64,000 nt of DNA. Origin: Mucilaginibacter tundrae. Lineage in GTDB: Bacteria > Bacteroidota > Bacteroidia > Sphingobacteriales > Sphingobacteriaceae. Below, piece by piece: positions 52,575 to 62,125 of the stretch (positions are counted from its first letter, which is position 1; each line of letters begins with the position of its first letter). Where the stretch lies: positions 1-64,000 of the forward strand of contig NZ_JACCBZ010000002.1 in NCBI RefSeq assembly GCF_013408825.1. Reading direction: 5' to 3'. The position numbers and the translations under genes were made by a program. Below the pieces are notes generated by a model. The model was not told the DNA's origin. It worked only from the letters and a program-made list of their open reading frames with translations, and did not search any database.

Positions 52575-53945
52575 ATGCAAAAGGCAATTGTTGTTCAATT
52601 AGTGTCATTCGCGCCACTGTTAAATGGTGAAGGGATAAGGTATAGGGAGGACAAGACATGTCTGACTATTGGAGATATGAGCAATTATACCGGTTGGGTA
52701 ATTTTTCTATCCTGTAGAACACTGGAAACTATTTATGTTATAAAAACGGTTTTGCCATTGCTCAAAAATGCCAAAGCATCCTACCGCCTGATAAAAAACC
52801 AGGAACAACAATATAGGCTTAACTCGGGTGCATTTGGCGAAACAGAGGTTGGCAAAGTTATCACGATATTTCCTTGTTCCGAACAATCTGCAATTGATCT
52901 ATCGGTCACATTGACCCGGGCAACCAATCGATATAAAGGGCCCGTTGTTCCTGATGCGCTACGTATTGGCAGCGTAGTTTTTTTACAGGTGGCAAGGGCA
53001 ATCCCTAACGAATCAGGGGTTAACATTCAATTGTCACATCCCGGAAAAATGAAAATCCCTTTTACAGTCCCAAAGGAATATCAAATTAAAAAGAAACGAA
53101 AAATTATAATTGGCAAATATTTTATTCCGGTTGAACTTCTCCGGGCTTCTCCCAAAGGTGATATATATAAAGCCATTAATTTAAAGAATCTCGCTTTTAC
53201 CTGGTGCCTGATCAAACAGGGTAAGCCGGTTGCTTTAGATGACCATTTTAACCGGGAAATGAAAGATCGGCTATTATGGCAAAAAGAAGTTCTTCAATTA
53301 CTATCCCCGCACATTTATACGCCATCTGTTTTGGATTTTTTCGAGGAAGATGGTTCGAGTTACCTGATTCTTGATTTTGCCGAGGGAGAATCAATAAGCA
53401 AATTAATTCATGATAAATTGAAAGGGCTAACCTGGAAGGAAATTAACTTTTTAGATAAAGATCTTATTCTTGGATGGTTTTTAAAATCATTAGAAATCGT
53501 ACAAAAGGTACATGCTGCGGGCTACGTTCATCGAGACATTTCTGACAGCAATTTTTTAGTTATGGAGGATGGTAATATTTGTATCATTGATTTTGAATTG
53601 TCTTATTCGCTTGAAAAACAAGAACCCAACCCGCCTTTTTTGTTAGGGACTTTTGGCTATGCGGCTCCTGAACAATTACAAATGTATGTCGCCGATCCAA
53701 AGGAAGATATTTATTCTTTCGGCGCGCTGTTAGCATTTATGATAACTGGAATTCATCCCATTGAACTTATTGAAGAAAATATAAACAATACCAAAGCCAA
53801 ATTATACCGGCTGACAGGAAGCCCTGAACTGGTAAAAATAATTCTGAACTGTCTTGAAGTAAGCAGGAAAGACCGGCCTGAATTAATCACCATTCATCAA
53901 ACTATAAAGAGACATACCGAAACCCTAAAACGACAAAAATCATGA
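52575..53945 (+). CDS. LanKC-like lyase/kinase protein without cyclase domain
   Basis: 456 aa. The C-terminal half is a Ser/Thr-kinase fold: HRDISDSNFLVMEDG (HRDxxxxN), ICIIDFELS (DFG replaced by DFE), GTFGYAAPEQ, DIYSFGALLAFMITG. The N-terminal part (about 35-170: YTGWVIFLSCRTLETIYVIK, YRLNSGAFGETEVGKVITIF, ATNRYKGPVVPDALRIGSVV) follows the order seen in the lyase region of class III lanthipeptide synthetases. The LanC cyclase is absent. So it may phosphorylate and eliminate Ser/Thr of a peptide substrate. Overlaps the next gene by 4 nt (ATGA). Confidence 0.7.
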   Translation: MQKAIVVQLVSFAPLLNGEGIRYREDKTCLTIGDMSNYTGWVIFLSCRTLETIYVIKTVLPLLKNAKASYRLIKNQEQQYRLNSGAFGETEVGKVITIFPCSEQSAIDLSVTLTRATNRYKGPVVPDALRIGSVVFLQVARAIPNESGVNIQLSHPGKMKIPFTVPKEYQIKKKRKIIIGKYFIPVELLRASPKGDIYKAINLKNLAFTWCLIKQGKPVALDDHFNREMKDRLLWQKEVLQLLSPHIYTPSVLDFFEEDGSSYLILDFAEGESISKLIHDKLKGLTWKEINFLDKDLILGWFLKSLEIVQKVHAAGYVHRDISDSNFLVMEDGNICIIDFELSYSLEKQEPNPPFLLGTFGYAAPEQLQMYVADPKEDIYSFGALLAFMITGIHPIELIEENINNTKAKLYRLTGSPELVKIILNCLEVSRKDRPELITIHQTIKRHTETLKRQKS

Positions 53946-54391
53946 AACTGAAATATTGGCTATATGAATCGTTTACAGCACTTCTCGCATTACTGTTTCT
54001 ATTTACTGCCTTAAGTAAATTAATGGACTTTCGCATTTACCTGCATGAAATGAAAAGTCAACCCTTTGACAAAGTATTTACTGCAATTTTAATTTATTGC
54101 CTTCCAGTAGTTGAGATCCTGACAGCATTATTGCTTGTTGTCCCTAAAACAAGATTCAAGGGATTAATACTTTCTTTTGTTTTAATGATGGCGTTTACCA
54201 TATACGTCTCGTTAATTACATTTCATTTTTTTAGGCAAGTTCCATGTTCCTGTGCGGGAGTCTTTCACCATATGACCTGGTTGCAACACCTCCTGTTTAA
54301 TCTTTTTTTTACTGCTATTGCAGTTTGGGGAGTTTACTTACATAATTTGATCAATGCCCAAAAGACTCTTGCATCAACAAACGGGCAATAA
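53942..54391 (+). CDS. MauE/DoxX-type redox membrane protein
   Basis: 149 aa. Four transmembrane helices; FTALSKLMDFRIYLHEM and, after helix 3, the cysteine motif VPCSCAGVFHHM, typical of Bacteroidota MauE/DoxX proteins that pair with TlpA-type thiol proteins. Its start overlaps the kinase stop. It probably moves electrons for disulfide handling of exported substrates. Confidence 0.85.
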   Translation: MKLKYWLYESFTALLALLFLFTALSKLMDFRIYLHEMKSQPFDKVFTAILIYCLPVVEILTALLLVVPKTRFKGLILSFVLMMAFTIYVSLITFHFFRQVPCSCAGVFHHMTWLQHLLFNLFFTAIAVWGVYLHNLINAQKTLASTNGQ

Positions 54392-54477
54392 AAATATTCT
54401 TTGCGCAATGAATCAGGGGAAAGCCGAAAACCTGTGAAAAGAGTAGGCAGTCTATTTGAAAACTAATACATAAAACA

Positions 54478-54780
54478 ATGTTAAACAACAAAAAAAACCT
54501 CTTTCAAAGAGTACGTATCGCGATGGTAGCCATCGTGACGATCATGAGTGTTGGTGGCGCATTTGCCATGAAAGTACCTCATCACAAAGCATCTGTTTCC
54601 TGGGGTGTAGTTAGCACCGATGCGAATTTTTATCATGTTACAGCGGCTTCCACTGGCGACTGTTTACAAGGCGCTAAAGCTTGCATTGTAACGTCAACTG
54701 TTATGCCGGATTCGCAGGGTAGGATTCCAAAAAGTGAAGCCACTGTGCAGCAAAATGGCACATTTACACCAAACAATTAA
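54478..54780 (+). CDS. DUF6520-like small exported protein, candidate substrate
   Basis: 100 aa. A signal-like N-terminal helix (RIAMVAIVTIMSVGGAFAMK) and a C-terminal region with YHVTAASTGDCLQGAKACIV, TSTVMPDSQG. The pattern recalls DUF6520, a family of short Bacteroidota exported proteins. Ser/Thr-rich and with two Cys, it is a candidate substrate for the upstream kinase-like enzyme and the redox pair. Terminator at 54781-54812 follows. Confidence 0.65.
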   Translation: MLNNKKNLFQRVRIAMVAIVTIMSVGGAFAMKVPHHKASVSWGVVSTDANFYHVTAASTGDCLQGAKACIVTSTVMPDSQGRIPKSEATVQQNGTFTPNN

Positions 54781-54812
54781 AATAAACGGGGAGCTTTAGC
54801 TCCCCGTTTATT
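54781..54812. terminator. Bidirectional terminator
   Basis: AATAAACGGGGAGC (54781-54794) pairs perfectly with GCTCCCCGTTTATT (54799-54812). It lies between convergent genes and can stop both transcripts. Confidence 0.85.
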
Positions 54813-56336
54813 TTAATTGTGTTGACTTAAAGATTTAATTTTATTTCGAAGCGTGGACATTTGAAAGAATTCATCGCCTCCAAAAGAAAGAAGCTTTTGG
54901 TCTTTGGTTACAATAATAGGTTGGGGATATTCACGTACATTATAAAATTTTATTACATCGTCATCAATTCCCTTTCCGTTCGTAAATAAATTTAGAACAT
55001 CTGGGGATGTATATTTGCCTGAATGGATACTTTTAATCCATTGTTTCTTATTTTTATCAATACATATAGTAATGAAAACAATAGTGGAATCTTCCTTAAA
55101 TTCCTGCTCAACTTTGGAAAGCTGGTCCTGATAAAAATGTGAACAGCCAGCGCAGCCGGTATACCAAAAATCTATAAAAACTGTCTTCCCCTTAAAGTTT
55201 GACAATTTCACTAATTTACCATTGGTGTCCGGCAGCATAAAATCATAGGCTAAATTACCACCCAGCCTGTTTTTGTAGGCCATAATATATTTTAAATACA
55301 GCGGTGACCTGACATACTTTATGGCATTCTCATATATATGGTTGAAATCAGATATATTATACGTGTATTTATAAAAATATCCTACGATAATTCTTTCTAA
55401 CAAATCGCCTTGATATTTCCGCTTTAATAAGTAATATAAATTCGCAGTAGAAGTGTCCCCCACCAATAGCTCTTTAAATCTCTCCGTTGCCAGCAATCCC
55501 TCTGTGTAATTTATAGAAAAAGAAAGTATATTTATTGGAATATCTTCTTTTCCACTATACAGTTGGGGAGTATAACTTTTAAGAAATTTTATTTTGGCAG
55601 CCTCGTCATGATTGATGCGTTCCCGTTTTAATTGGCCAGACAATAATTTTACTTCGATTACCGTTCTTTCGGAAATAAAATCAAGCTTCAACAACTCATA
55701 GGCTGATTTGCTCAATAATCTTTTGTTTTTTTCAATGAACTTTAATCCCGCTTTGATATGCGAGGCTTCAAAGTTTGTGTTATTATAAAGTTTATCAATG
55801 GTTAAAACAGCGGTGGTATCCGGGTCATAATAACTCGCTGAGTCAGCGCCATATTTTACCATAAATTTGGAAGAGCCTTTTCCGGAAAATTGGAAATATA
55901 AACCACGGGGAGCTTCTCTTCGACTAAAGTTCTGTTGTTTAGCTAATTTGATCTTAATATGATCGCCCTTTTCAATGAAATAAAATGGCAGAATAGTATA
56001 GTCTCTGTTGGAGTGCCCATCCAATGGATCACCGGGGAGCAGTTTATCAATGAACACATAGCTTATATTTGACGTATAAAAGCTAAACTTGAAAATACCG
56101 CCTTCCTGCCTTTTCGCGATGATGGTCGCGTAATTTTTATTCAAATCTTCGGTAACCAAACTGGCGGTTGAATACCTAAGCATTAATTGGTCACCAGCTT
56201 TGCTATCTGCAAAATAGACTGTAATGCTAACGTTATTTTTATAGGGGTAATTAGAGTAAGTATTTTTTCTATCTCTCGCGTAAATTGAAGCTATCAATGT
56301 AAGCGGTAAGAATATGGTTAAAAAAAATGTTTTCAT
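54813..56336 (-). CDS. TlpA-like thioredoxin-fold protein
   Basis: 507 aa. Signal peptide (1-21), a large N-terminal unknown region, then a thioredoxin-like domain (about 365-505): DFMLPDTNGKLVKLSNFKGK, FIDFWYTGCAGCSHFYQDQL with active-site C-A-G-C, and YPQPIIVTKDQKLL (cis-Pro). It is periplasmic and probably reduces or forms disulfides in the substrate handled by this locus. Directly follows susD. Confidence 0.85.
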   Translation of the reverse strand: MKTFFLTIFLPLTLIASIYARDRKNTYSNYPYKNNVSITVYFADSKAGDQLMLRYSTASLVTEDLNKNYATIIAKRQEGGIFKFSFYTSNISYVFIDKLLPGDPLDGHSNRDYTILPFYFIEKGDHIKIKLAKQQNFSRREAPRGLYFQFSGKGSSKFMVKYGADSASYYDPDTTAVLTIDKLYNNTNFEASHIKAGLKFIEKNKRLLSKSAYELLKLDFISERTVIEVKLLSGQLKRERINHDEAAKIKFLKSYTPQLYSGKEDIPINILSFSINYTEGLLATERFKELLVGDTSTANLYYLLKRKYQGDLLERIIVGYFYKYTYNISDFNHIYENAIKYVRSPLYLKYIMAYKNRLGGNLAYDFMLPDTNGKLVKLSNFKGKTVFIDFWYTGCAGCSHFYQDQLSKVEQEFKEDSTIVFITICIDKNKKQWIKSIHSGKYTSPDVLNLFTNGKGIDDDVIKFYNVREYPQPIIVTKDQKLLSFGGDEFFQMSTLRNKIKSLSQHN

Positions 56337-56343
56337 AATTAAT

Positions 56344-57753
56344 TTATCTTGGATTTTGTGTTAACTGTTCTTCCTGGACCTCCTGGTCTGGAATAGGAAA
56401 AATATAGCGGTTAGCGTTAGCTGCCAGTGAATAATTTACCCCGTTTGATATGCGTGATAAAGTAATTGAAAAGTTGGGGTCTTGGTTTAACCTGCGTAAA
56501 TCCTCCCACCTGATGTTGCCGGTAAATGGCATTTCTTTTCGCCGTTCCAATAAAACTCTGGCAAGCAAGGTATTTTGGTCTGTTGTATTATAGGATTGAA
56601 AGCCTGAAGTGAGATAACGATTTTTGAGCAGATTATTAAGGTCGGACAATGCACCAGTCAGGTTTCCATTCCTGGCGAGGCATTCTGCATGAATTAAATA
56701 TATTTCGTCCGTTGCTATACCATTAAACTCATAACCATTATCAGTATAACTACCCTTGAATTTAAATAACCCGGTTGTACCGTCAGCCGTAAATAAATTA
56801 GATTTTCGTAAGTCACTTTGTTCGTAAGTCTTAATCAGCGAAGTATCTATCCTGCCTTTTCCGCTGGAGCCAACAAGGGTGGCTATCAACCCATAAGTTT
56901 GGGAATAATAAATCACCTCCGGGTTACCTTTCGCAAATGACGGAAAAGGATTTGCGGTACCAATCTTGAGCGTGTTGTAATTGATTAGCGTATTGAAATT
57001 GTTAAGCACTTTATCTGAAAAATTATAGGCGTTTGTGTAATCACTCATCGATAAATATACTTTTGCCAATAAGGCATTTGCTGCTACCGATGATGGCCTT
57101 GTTTTATATAGCGGTGTTTGTGGTAATAATGTAGCTCCAAGCTGGAGGTCATTTATGATTTGATCATAAGTTTGCTGAACTGTTGCCCTGGTCGATTTAG
57201 AACTAATAGCCGAGGAAAGACGTAAGGGAATCCCAAGGTCGGTTGTAGCTGTCGCCTTGATATAGGGTTTGCAAAATAATTGACTTAATAAATAAAATGC
57301 AAAGCTTCGGTAAAAAAGCGCAGACCCTTTTACATTATTATAGGAAGGGGAATTGGTTTCAGCAGCGGGAAGATTTGATAAGCCATCTAAAACAATATTT
57401 GCATATTCGATTGTTTGATAAGGATTTGACCAATCCGGTGAAGGGCTTCCCTGAAATAAATCTTTTGCCCATAGATAGGAGTTTTTGGATGTCGCGTCTA
57501 CAGCGTTTAGGTTTACATCTGTAAAATAGATATTGTCAGTTCCAATTAACCCCTCAATCGGGCCATTTTCATTCATTTCCACCGTATTATCAAGAACCGC
57601 TTGAAAATCTGTAAGCGTCGCCGGTGTAACATTGCTTTTTACGCTTTTGACATTTAGGAAATCGTTTTGTTTTTTACAGGAAGGTGAAAATCCTATTAAA
57701 AGGAATCCACCGAAAAGCAGCCTGCTTATGATTCTTTTTTTTAATGTTTTCAT
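56344..57753 (-). CDS. SusD/RagB-like lipoprotein
   Basis: 469 aa. Lipobox (GFSPSCKK), then FLNVKSVKSNVTPATLTDFQ, WSNPYQTIEYANIVLDGL, VKGSALFYRSFAFYLLSQLF, NALLAKVYLSMSDYTNAYNF and the C-terminal LERRKEMPFTGNIRWEDLRR. These are the SusD hallmark segments. It caps the SusC channel at the cell surface and chooses the ligand. 8 nt after SusC. Confidence 0.93.
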   Translation of the reverse strand: MKTLKKRIISRLLFGGFLLIGFSPSCKKQNDFLNVKSVKSNVTPATLTDFQAVLDNTVEMNENGPIEGLIGTDNIYFTDVNLNAVDATSKNSYLWAKDLFQGSPSPDWSNPYQTIEYANIVLDGLSNLPAAETNSPSYNNVKGSALFYRSFAFYLLSQLFCKPYIKATATTDLGIPLRLSSAISSKSTRATVQQTYDQIINDLQLGATLLPQTPLYKTRPSSVAANALLAKVYLSMSDYTNAYNFSDKVLNNFNTLINYNTLKIGTANPFPSFAKGNPEVIYYSQTYGLIATLVGSSGKGRIDTSLIKTYEQSDLRKSNLFTADGTTGLFKFKGSYTDNGYEFNGIATDEIYLIHAECLARNGNLTGALSDLNNLLKNRYLTSGFQSYNTTDQNTLLARVLLERRKEMPFTGNIRWEDLRRLNQDPNFSITLSRISNGVNYSLAANANRYIFPIPDQEVQEEQLTQNPR

Positions 57754-57761
57754 GATTAATA

Positions 57762-60700
57762 TTAAAAGCTGGCGTTAAAACCAAGTGATAAAGAAAAGGG
57801 ATTAGGATAAGAATGGGAATCGACAGAAGGGACGTCGGGATCTATGCCAAATTTATTGGCCCTCCAAATTATTCCCAGATTGCTGGCATATCCATAAATT
57901 TGGAGCGATTTAAAAGGCATGTTGTGCCATTCTTTTTTGGTTAAGTTATAGCTGACCCTAATGTCTTGCAACCGAATGTTGTCAGCATTGTCGACCAATA
58001 TTGAGGAGTACTGGTAAAACTCATTTCTGTTCGGATCTGAGGGATAAATTACCGATGGTACATTAGTATGTAACTCATCGCCCGTCTTTTGCCAGCGCTG
58101 ACTGTAATCAATATTTTGACCAAAAGGACTGGAAATAATATCAGCCTCATTAAGGCTTGTCGAAGCCCTTCTGAAAACATATCCTAATTCATAGGCTATA
58201 TTTAATGATAATGAAAAATTCTGGTAGGAGAAATCATTCCTGAATGCGCCATAAACCGTAGGCCTGGCAGAACCACTATATTTTAAACTATCAGGATTAT
58301 AGTTTGCAATGATGTTCGTATAATCTTTACTAACCTTGCCATTCAAATAGCCTTCCGGATCACCATCGATCGGGTCAAGGCCCGCCCATTTATAGCTATA
58401 AATACCAAAAAGTGATTTTCCGACCGATGGTATTCCGCCTAATTGCTGAATGCTTGTGTTCGTAAACTGAGCATTATATTTTGTGACTTTATCATTTAAT
58501 GTACTGAATAATAGCGTAGTGCCCCATTTGAGTTTACCATTCAGATTTTGACTATTTAAGGTAATATCAACCCCTTTTGTACTAGTAGAAGCGGAATTAC
58601 CGTAGTAAGATGTAAAGCCGGAAGATGGAAAAAGCGGGATATTGTCAATTAAATTCTCTCCATCTTTATGGTAGAATTCAATGGTCCCGGATAGCCACCC
58701 GCCTTTTGTCGAGAAGTCGATGCCGGCATTTATATTTTTAACTTTTTCCCAACTTAAGTTTGGATTTGGGGCTGTCAAATTTAATATCGCTGGTGCACCA
58801 GTTAAAGGGGCTGTTGTATAATTCCCGGTAACATAAGCAGAGCCGTTATATACATTACCATTAAACCCATAAGAAAGACGGCCTTTAAGAAACGGCAACC
58901 ACGAAACCTTATAAAAATCCTCATTGCTTACATTCCAACCGATACCTGTGGACCATAATGGCGTAACTTTATCATTTGTGTTTACCCCGAATATATTGGA
59001 ACCATCTTTTCTCCCGCTAATGGAAAACGTATACCGGTTATCATAGCTATAAGCTGCATTTGAAAAGTAAGATATATAGCGATTTGTCGTTCCGGTTACT
59101 GATTCATTGGGGGACGGAATTTGGGCAGCACCCGAAGGATTGGTATTTAAATAATCCGCATAATCAATATTGCTGATAGCGGTACCAAACTGGCTATTAT
59201 AACCATAGGAATTCCTTATATATCCGGTATTTGTAAGTTGCCTAACCTCGGAACCGGCAATAGCTGTAATATTATTTTTCGTGTTAAAAGTCTGGTTAAA
59301 ATTCAATTGCGCCCTTACATCGTTTGATACCAGGTCGTAACTTCCCAAGCCCAAAATATCACCCTGAGGGAACTGGTACGTTGCCGCGCCGGTAGCAGGA
59401 TTAATTTCAGTAAATTCATTTACCAAATTTCTGACGTAATATGATTGACTGCTTTGATCATTTTGGCTGCTTACAATTTGCCTTTCATTTTGATATTGTA
59501 TTTCCGCATTTAAATAAGGGGTAAATTTATATTTGACCCCAGCTTTTAAAACCAGGTCATTTACCTTTGTATTGTTATTTGCCAAATTCAATTCATCCAG
59601 AGGAACATAGTTCCAGTCGAGGAAACCATTCGCTATAGCACTATTTGCAAAAGCAGCCCTAAAATCTTTAATAATCGAAAGCGGATTGCCATTTGCATCG
59701 GCAAATTGAGCATAGGGATATATTCCGCTTATTGGGCCGCCGACTGAAATTCCTGAACCATAATAAAGTTGATTATTTTGAAAAGTGGTATTTTCACTAT
59801 AATTAATTCCTGTTGTTATCTCTAGGTTTTTTAAAGGTGTGTAAGTGTTAGAAGCGTTTACTGTAATGCGATTAAAACCGTTACGGACCAAATTGTCCTG
59901 GTTATTGTCATAACCTTCTGAAAAATTATACGCATTTTGTGTACTCCCGCCCCGTAACGTAATTGAATATTGCTGGTTTACGGCTTTCTGATAAATATAT
60001 TTTTCATAGTCTTTTCGCACATCATTGTTTCGTAATGCATTAATCTGTGAGGTTGCATCGGAAGAGGAGAGCGTGCCATTTCGCAGGTTATTGAGAATAT
60101 CGACAACCGGAGACACCGGGGATTGATCGTAGGTATCAAAGAGGTAAGAGTCAAAATATCCCTGCTTAAACAAATTGGATTCTACATCAATATAATCAGA
60201 AGCATTCAAAAAATTCCGGTCATAATACAGGTTTGGCTTATTTTGAATAGTGACATTGCTATTTACCTCGACGCTAAGCGGCTGATTTTTCCGCCCTTTT
60301 TTTGAAGTTAAAACGATCACACCATTGCCTGAACGCGCCCCCCATATACTGGCTGCAGCAGCATCCTTAAGAATAGTAATACTTTCAATATCATTCGGAT
60401 TAATGTTATTGATGTTACCTTCATAAGGAAAGTTATCCAAAACGATAAGCGGGTCGGTACTTACGTTATCTGACAAAGTGCTTGTTCCCCGAATATTGAT
60501 TCCTAATAGCCTGTTTGATGGATCAGTTGACACAGTTGTACTTGCCAAACCATTAAATCTTAACCCGCTAGTGACATCATTTAGCCTATCCAAAATATTC
60601 ACGCCAGTGCTTCTGTTAATTAAAGTATTGTCAATCTGGTCAACGGATCCTGTGACCTGTTGCTTGGATATATCTTGGTAACCCGTTGAAATTTTTACCT

Positions 60701-61040
60701 CCTGTAATTGAGATATATCTTCTGTTAAGGCAATAGAAAGGACAATATGGTGAGACCTATTAAACGGAATTTCTATTAATTTATAACCTAATAAATTAAC
60801 TCTTAAATACCCGCTTGTATCCGTTGAACTCAGGCTAAACCGGCCATCAATGTCAGATGCCGTTTTAATTCCTTTGTTTATAATAGTAATAGTTGCGCCA
60901 CTTAAGGGCTTACTATCTACAGCGTTTTTTATAGTTCCGCTGATGATAAAATTGGGGGGCTTGTTATTATACCCTTGTCCAAGGGATTTAAAAATAGGGC
61001 ATAGCACAGCCACTACGATATAAAGTATTATTTTTTTCAT
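57762..61040 (-). CDS. SusC/RagA-like TonB-dependent outer-membrane transporter
   Basis: 1092 aa. Signal peptide, carboxypeptidase-like domain (about 35-110: ISGTIKNAVDSKPLSGATIT, SDIDGRFSL), plug (GVNILDRLNDVTSGLRFNG, RGTSTLSDNV, ESITILKDAAAASIWGARSG) and 22-stranded barrel, ending in NPFSLSLGFNASF. No STN domain, so it is not coupled to an anti-sigma factor. Imports or releases a peptide-like or glycan ligand; with kinase, redox and DUF6520 genes, a peptide is more likely, by inference. Confidence 0.95.
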   Translation of the reverse strand: MKKIILYIVVAVLCPIFKSLGQGYNNKPPNFIISGTIKNAVDSKPLSGATITIINKGIKTASDIDGRFSLSSTDTSGYLRVNLLGYKLIEIPFNRSHHIVLSIALTEDISQLQEVKISTGYQDISKQQVTGSVDQIDNTLINRSTGVNILDRLNDVTSGLRFNGLASTTVSTDPSNRLLGINIRGTSTLSDNVSTDPLIVLDNFPYEGNINNINPNDIESITILKDAAAASIWGARSGNGVIVLTSKKGRKNQPLSVEVNSNVTIQNKPNLYYDRNFLNASDYIDVESNLFKQGYFDSYLFDTYDQSPVSPVVDILNNLRNGTLSSSDATSQINALRNNDVRKDYEKYIYQKAVNQQYSITLRGGSTQNAYNFSEGYDNNQDNLVRNGFNRITVNASNTYTPLKNLEITTGINYSENTTFQNNQLYYGSGISVGGPISGIYPYAQFADANGNPLSIIKDFRAAFANSAIANGFLDWNYVPLDELNLANNNTKVNDLVLKAGVKYKFTPYLNAEIQYQNERQIVSSQNDQSSQSYYVRNLVNEFTEINPATGAATYQFPQGDILGLGSYDLVSNDVRAQLNFNQTFNTKNNITAIAGSEVRQLTNTGYIRNSYGYNSQFGTAISNIDYADYLNTNPSGAAQIPSPNESVTGTTNRYISYFSNAAYSYDNRYTFSISGRKDGSNIFGVNTNDKVTPLWSTGIGWNVSNEDFYKVSWLPFLKGRLSYGFNGNVYNGSAYVTGNYTTAPLTGAPAILNLTAPNPNLSWEKVKNINAGIDFSTKGGWLSGTIEFYHKDGENLIDNIPLFPSSGFTSYYGNSASTSTKGVDITLNSQNLNGKLKWGTTLLFSTLNDKVTKYNAQFTNTSIQQLGGIPSVGKSLFGIYSYKWAGLDPIDGDPEGYLNGKVSKDYTNIIANYNPDSLKYSGSARPTVYGAFRNDFSYQNFSLSLNIAYELGYVFRRASTSLNEADIISSPFGQNIDYSQRWQKTGDELHTNVPSVIYPSDPNRNEFYQYSSILVDNADNIRLQDIRVSYNLTKKEWHNMPFKSLQIYGYASNLGIIWRANKFGIDPDVPSVDSHSYPNPFSLSLGFNASF

Positions 61041-61082
61041 CGTTTTAAAATTGAATTGAATTGGAAATTGATAAGATGTGCA

Positions 61083-61133
61083 GATAATGGCAGCCTGGAT
61101 GTTTAACTATTAACTGAACAGGCTGCCATTATC
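61083..61133. repeat. Hairpin in the susC leader
   Basis: GATAATGGCAGCCTG (61083-61097) pairs perfectly with CAGGCTGCCATTATC (61119-61133) over 21 nt. It lies between the 90-aa gene and susC, without a T-run. Likely an mRNA stabilising or attenuating structure. Confidence 0.6.
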
Positions 61134-61188
61134 CCAGGTCATTCCGGGGGACTAATGACTAAAAGCCAAACCTTACATTTAATCGCTC

Positions 61189-61461
61189 TCATTTTTCTGT
61201 TCTAATTGAAGAATCAGTTAACGTATTAAGTAATTCGGCGTTGTGATAGATCCGTGAAACCAGATCTGATAAAGAAGATAAGTTGGGAATACCTGAATTT
61301 TTTAAATCAGCGAAAGACACGCCTTTTTCGGCCAGACTTTTTTTAAACCAATTTTCCAATTCCTGCTGAAATTGCTCATAGGGAACACTTTGGAATCGTT
61401 CCATTATTTCAGTAAGTGAACTGAAATCAACAGGGCTTTTGTCTGACTTTAATTCTTCCAT
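61189..61461 (-). CDS. Small helical protein upstream of SusC
   Basis: 90 aa, not recognised. No signal peptide. It is helical (FSSLTEIMERFQSVPYEQFQ, QELENWFKKSLAEKGV, SSLSDLVSRIYHNAELLNTL) with a Ser/Thr-rich end. It precedes susC by 148 nt, with a hairpin in between. It could be a peptide substrate or adaptor of this locus. Confidence 0.5.
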   Translation of the reverse strand: MEELKSDKSPVDFSSLTEIMERFQSVPYEQFQQELENWFKKSLAEKGVSFADLKNSGIPNLSSLSDLVSRIYHNAELLNTLTDSSIRTEK

Positions 61462-61546
61462 TTTTAATGTTTTTTAAACACATTATATGGAGTCTTTAAG
61501 AAGAAGATGCTTTGTCAATGCCACAAGCATGGGTCCCAACTTACTA

Positions 61547-61660
61547 CATCGGAAGGGTTGACACGCCCATGAACGTAAATAAGAAGGGATACCCATACGT
61601 GTAGCATGGGCATTCCAGCTTCTCACCTTGCGTTCATTTGAAAGTGTCAATTTTCCGATG
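61547..61660. ncRNA. Nested hairpin, structured RNA candidate
   Basis: The arms nest in order: CATCGGAA (61547-61554) with TTCCGATG (61653-61660); TTGACAC (61558-61564) with GTGTCAA (61644-61650); ATGAACG (61569-61575) with CGTTCAT (61631-61637); GAAG-x5-CCCAT (61583-61596) with ATGGG-x8-CTTC (61606-61622). The gap 61462-61835 holds no gene otherwise. The form suggests a leader RNA or mobile palindrome; no known family is recognised. Confidence 0.55.
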
Positions 61661-61835
61661 CAAGACTCAAAGCGAATGCTTCAATATTTTAATGAAGATT
61701 CGCAAAAATAACATAAGCGCGTAAAAGCGCCTAAATTTTTACATTTTATTTTGTTTATCAAAGATAATTAATCAATATTAAAATACGTAAAATTTTACCT
61801 AATTTTTGAATATAATTCCATATCTCTTTGATGGC

Positions 61836-62114
61836 ATGGGCAGCCAATATAGAGATCAAAAATTTATCGAAAATATTTGTCGGAAAATTATTGAAATCCG
61901 AAAACGGAAAGGCATTGTTCAAGAAGATTTAGTTGACAGAACTGGATTTAACTTGAAGCAAATCGGCAATATAGAAAGGGGTGTAAGTAATACTTCGGTA
62001 AGTAATATAGCTGCAATTGCTCGCGCCTTAGAAATTCATCCAAGAGAACTTTTAGATTTCGATTTTGAGATTCCCAAAAACATCCCAATTCGTAAAGAGC
62101 GAAAAAGCAAATAG
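61836..62114 (+). CDS. XRE-family HTH regulator
   Basis: 92 aa from ATG 61836, preferred over a TTG at 61806. The HTH is clear: ICRKIIEIRKRKGIVQEDLVDRTGFNLKQIGNIERGVSN, then AIARALEIHPRELLDFDF. It is a Cro/C1-type DNA-binding protein with a short basic tail. Convergent with the TetR gene (11 nt between stops). Confidence 0.9.
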   Translation: MGSQYRDQKFIENICRKIIEIRKRKGIVQEDLVDRTGFNLKQIGNIERGVSNTSVSNIAAIARALEIHPRELLDFDFEIPKNIPIRKERKSK

Positions 62115-62125
62115 AGAATTTTTAA

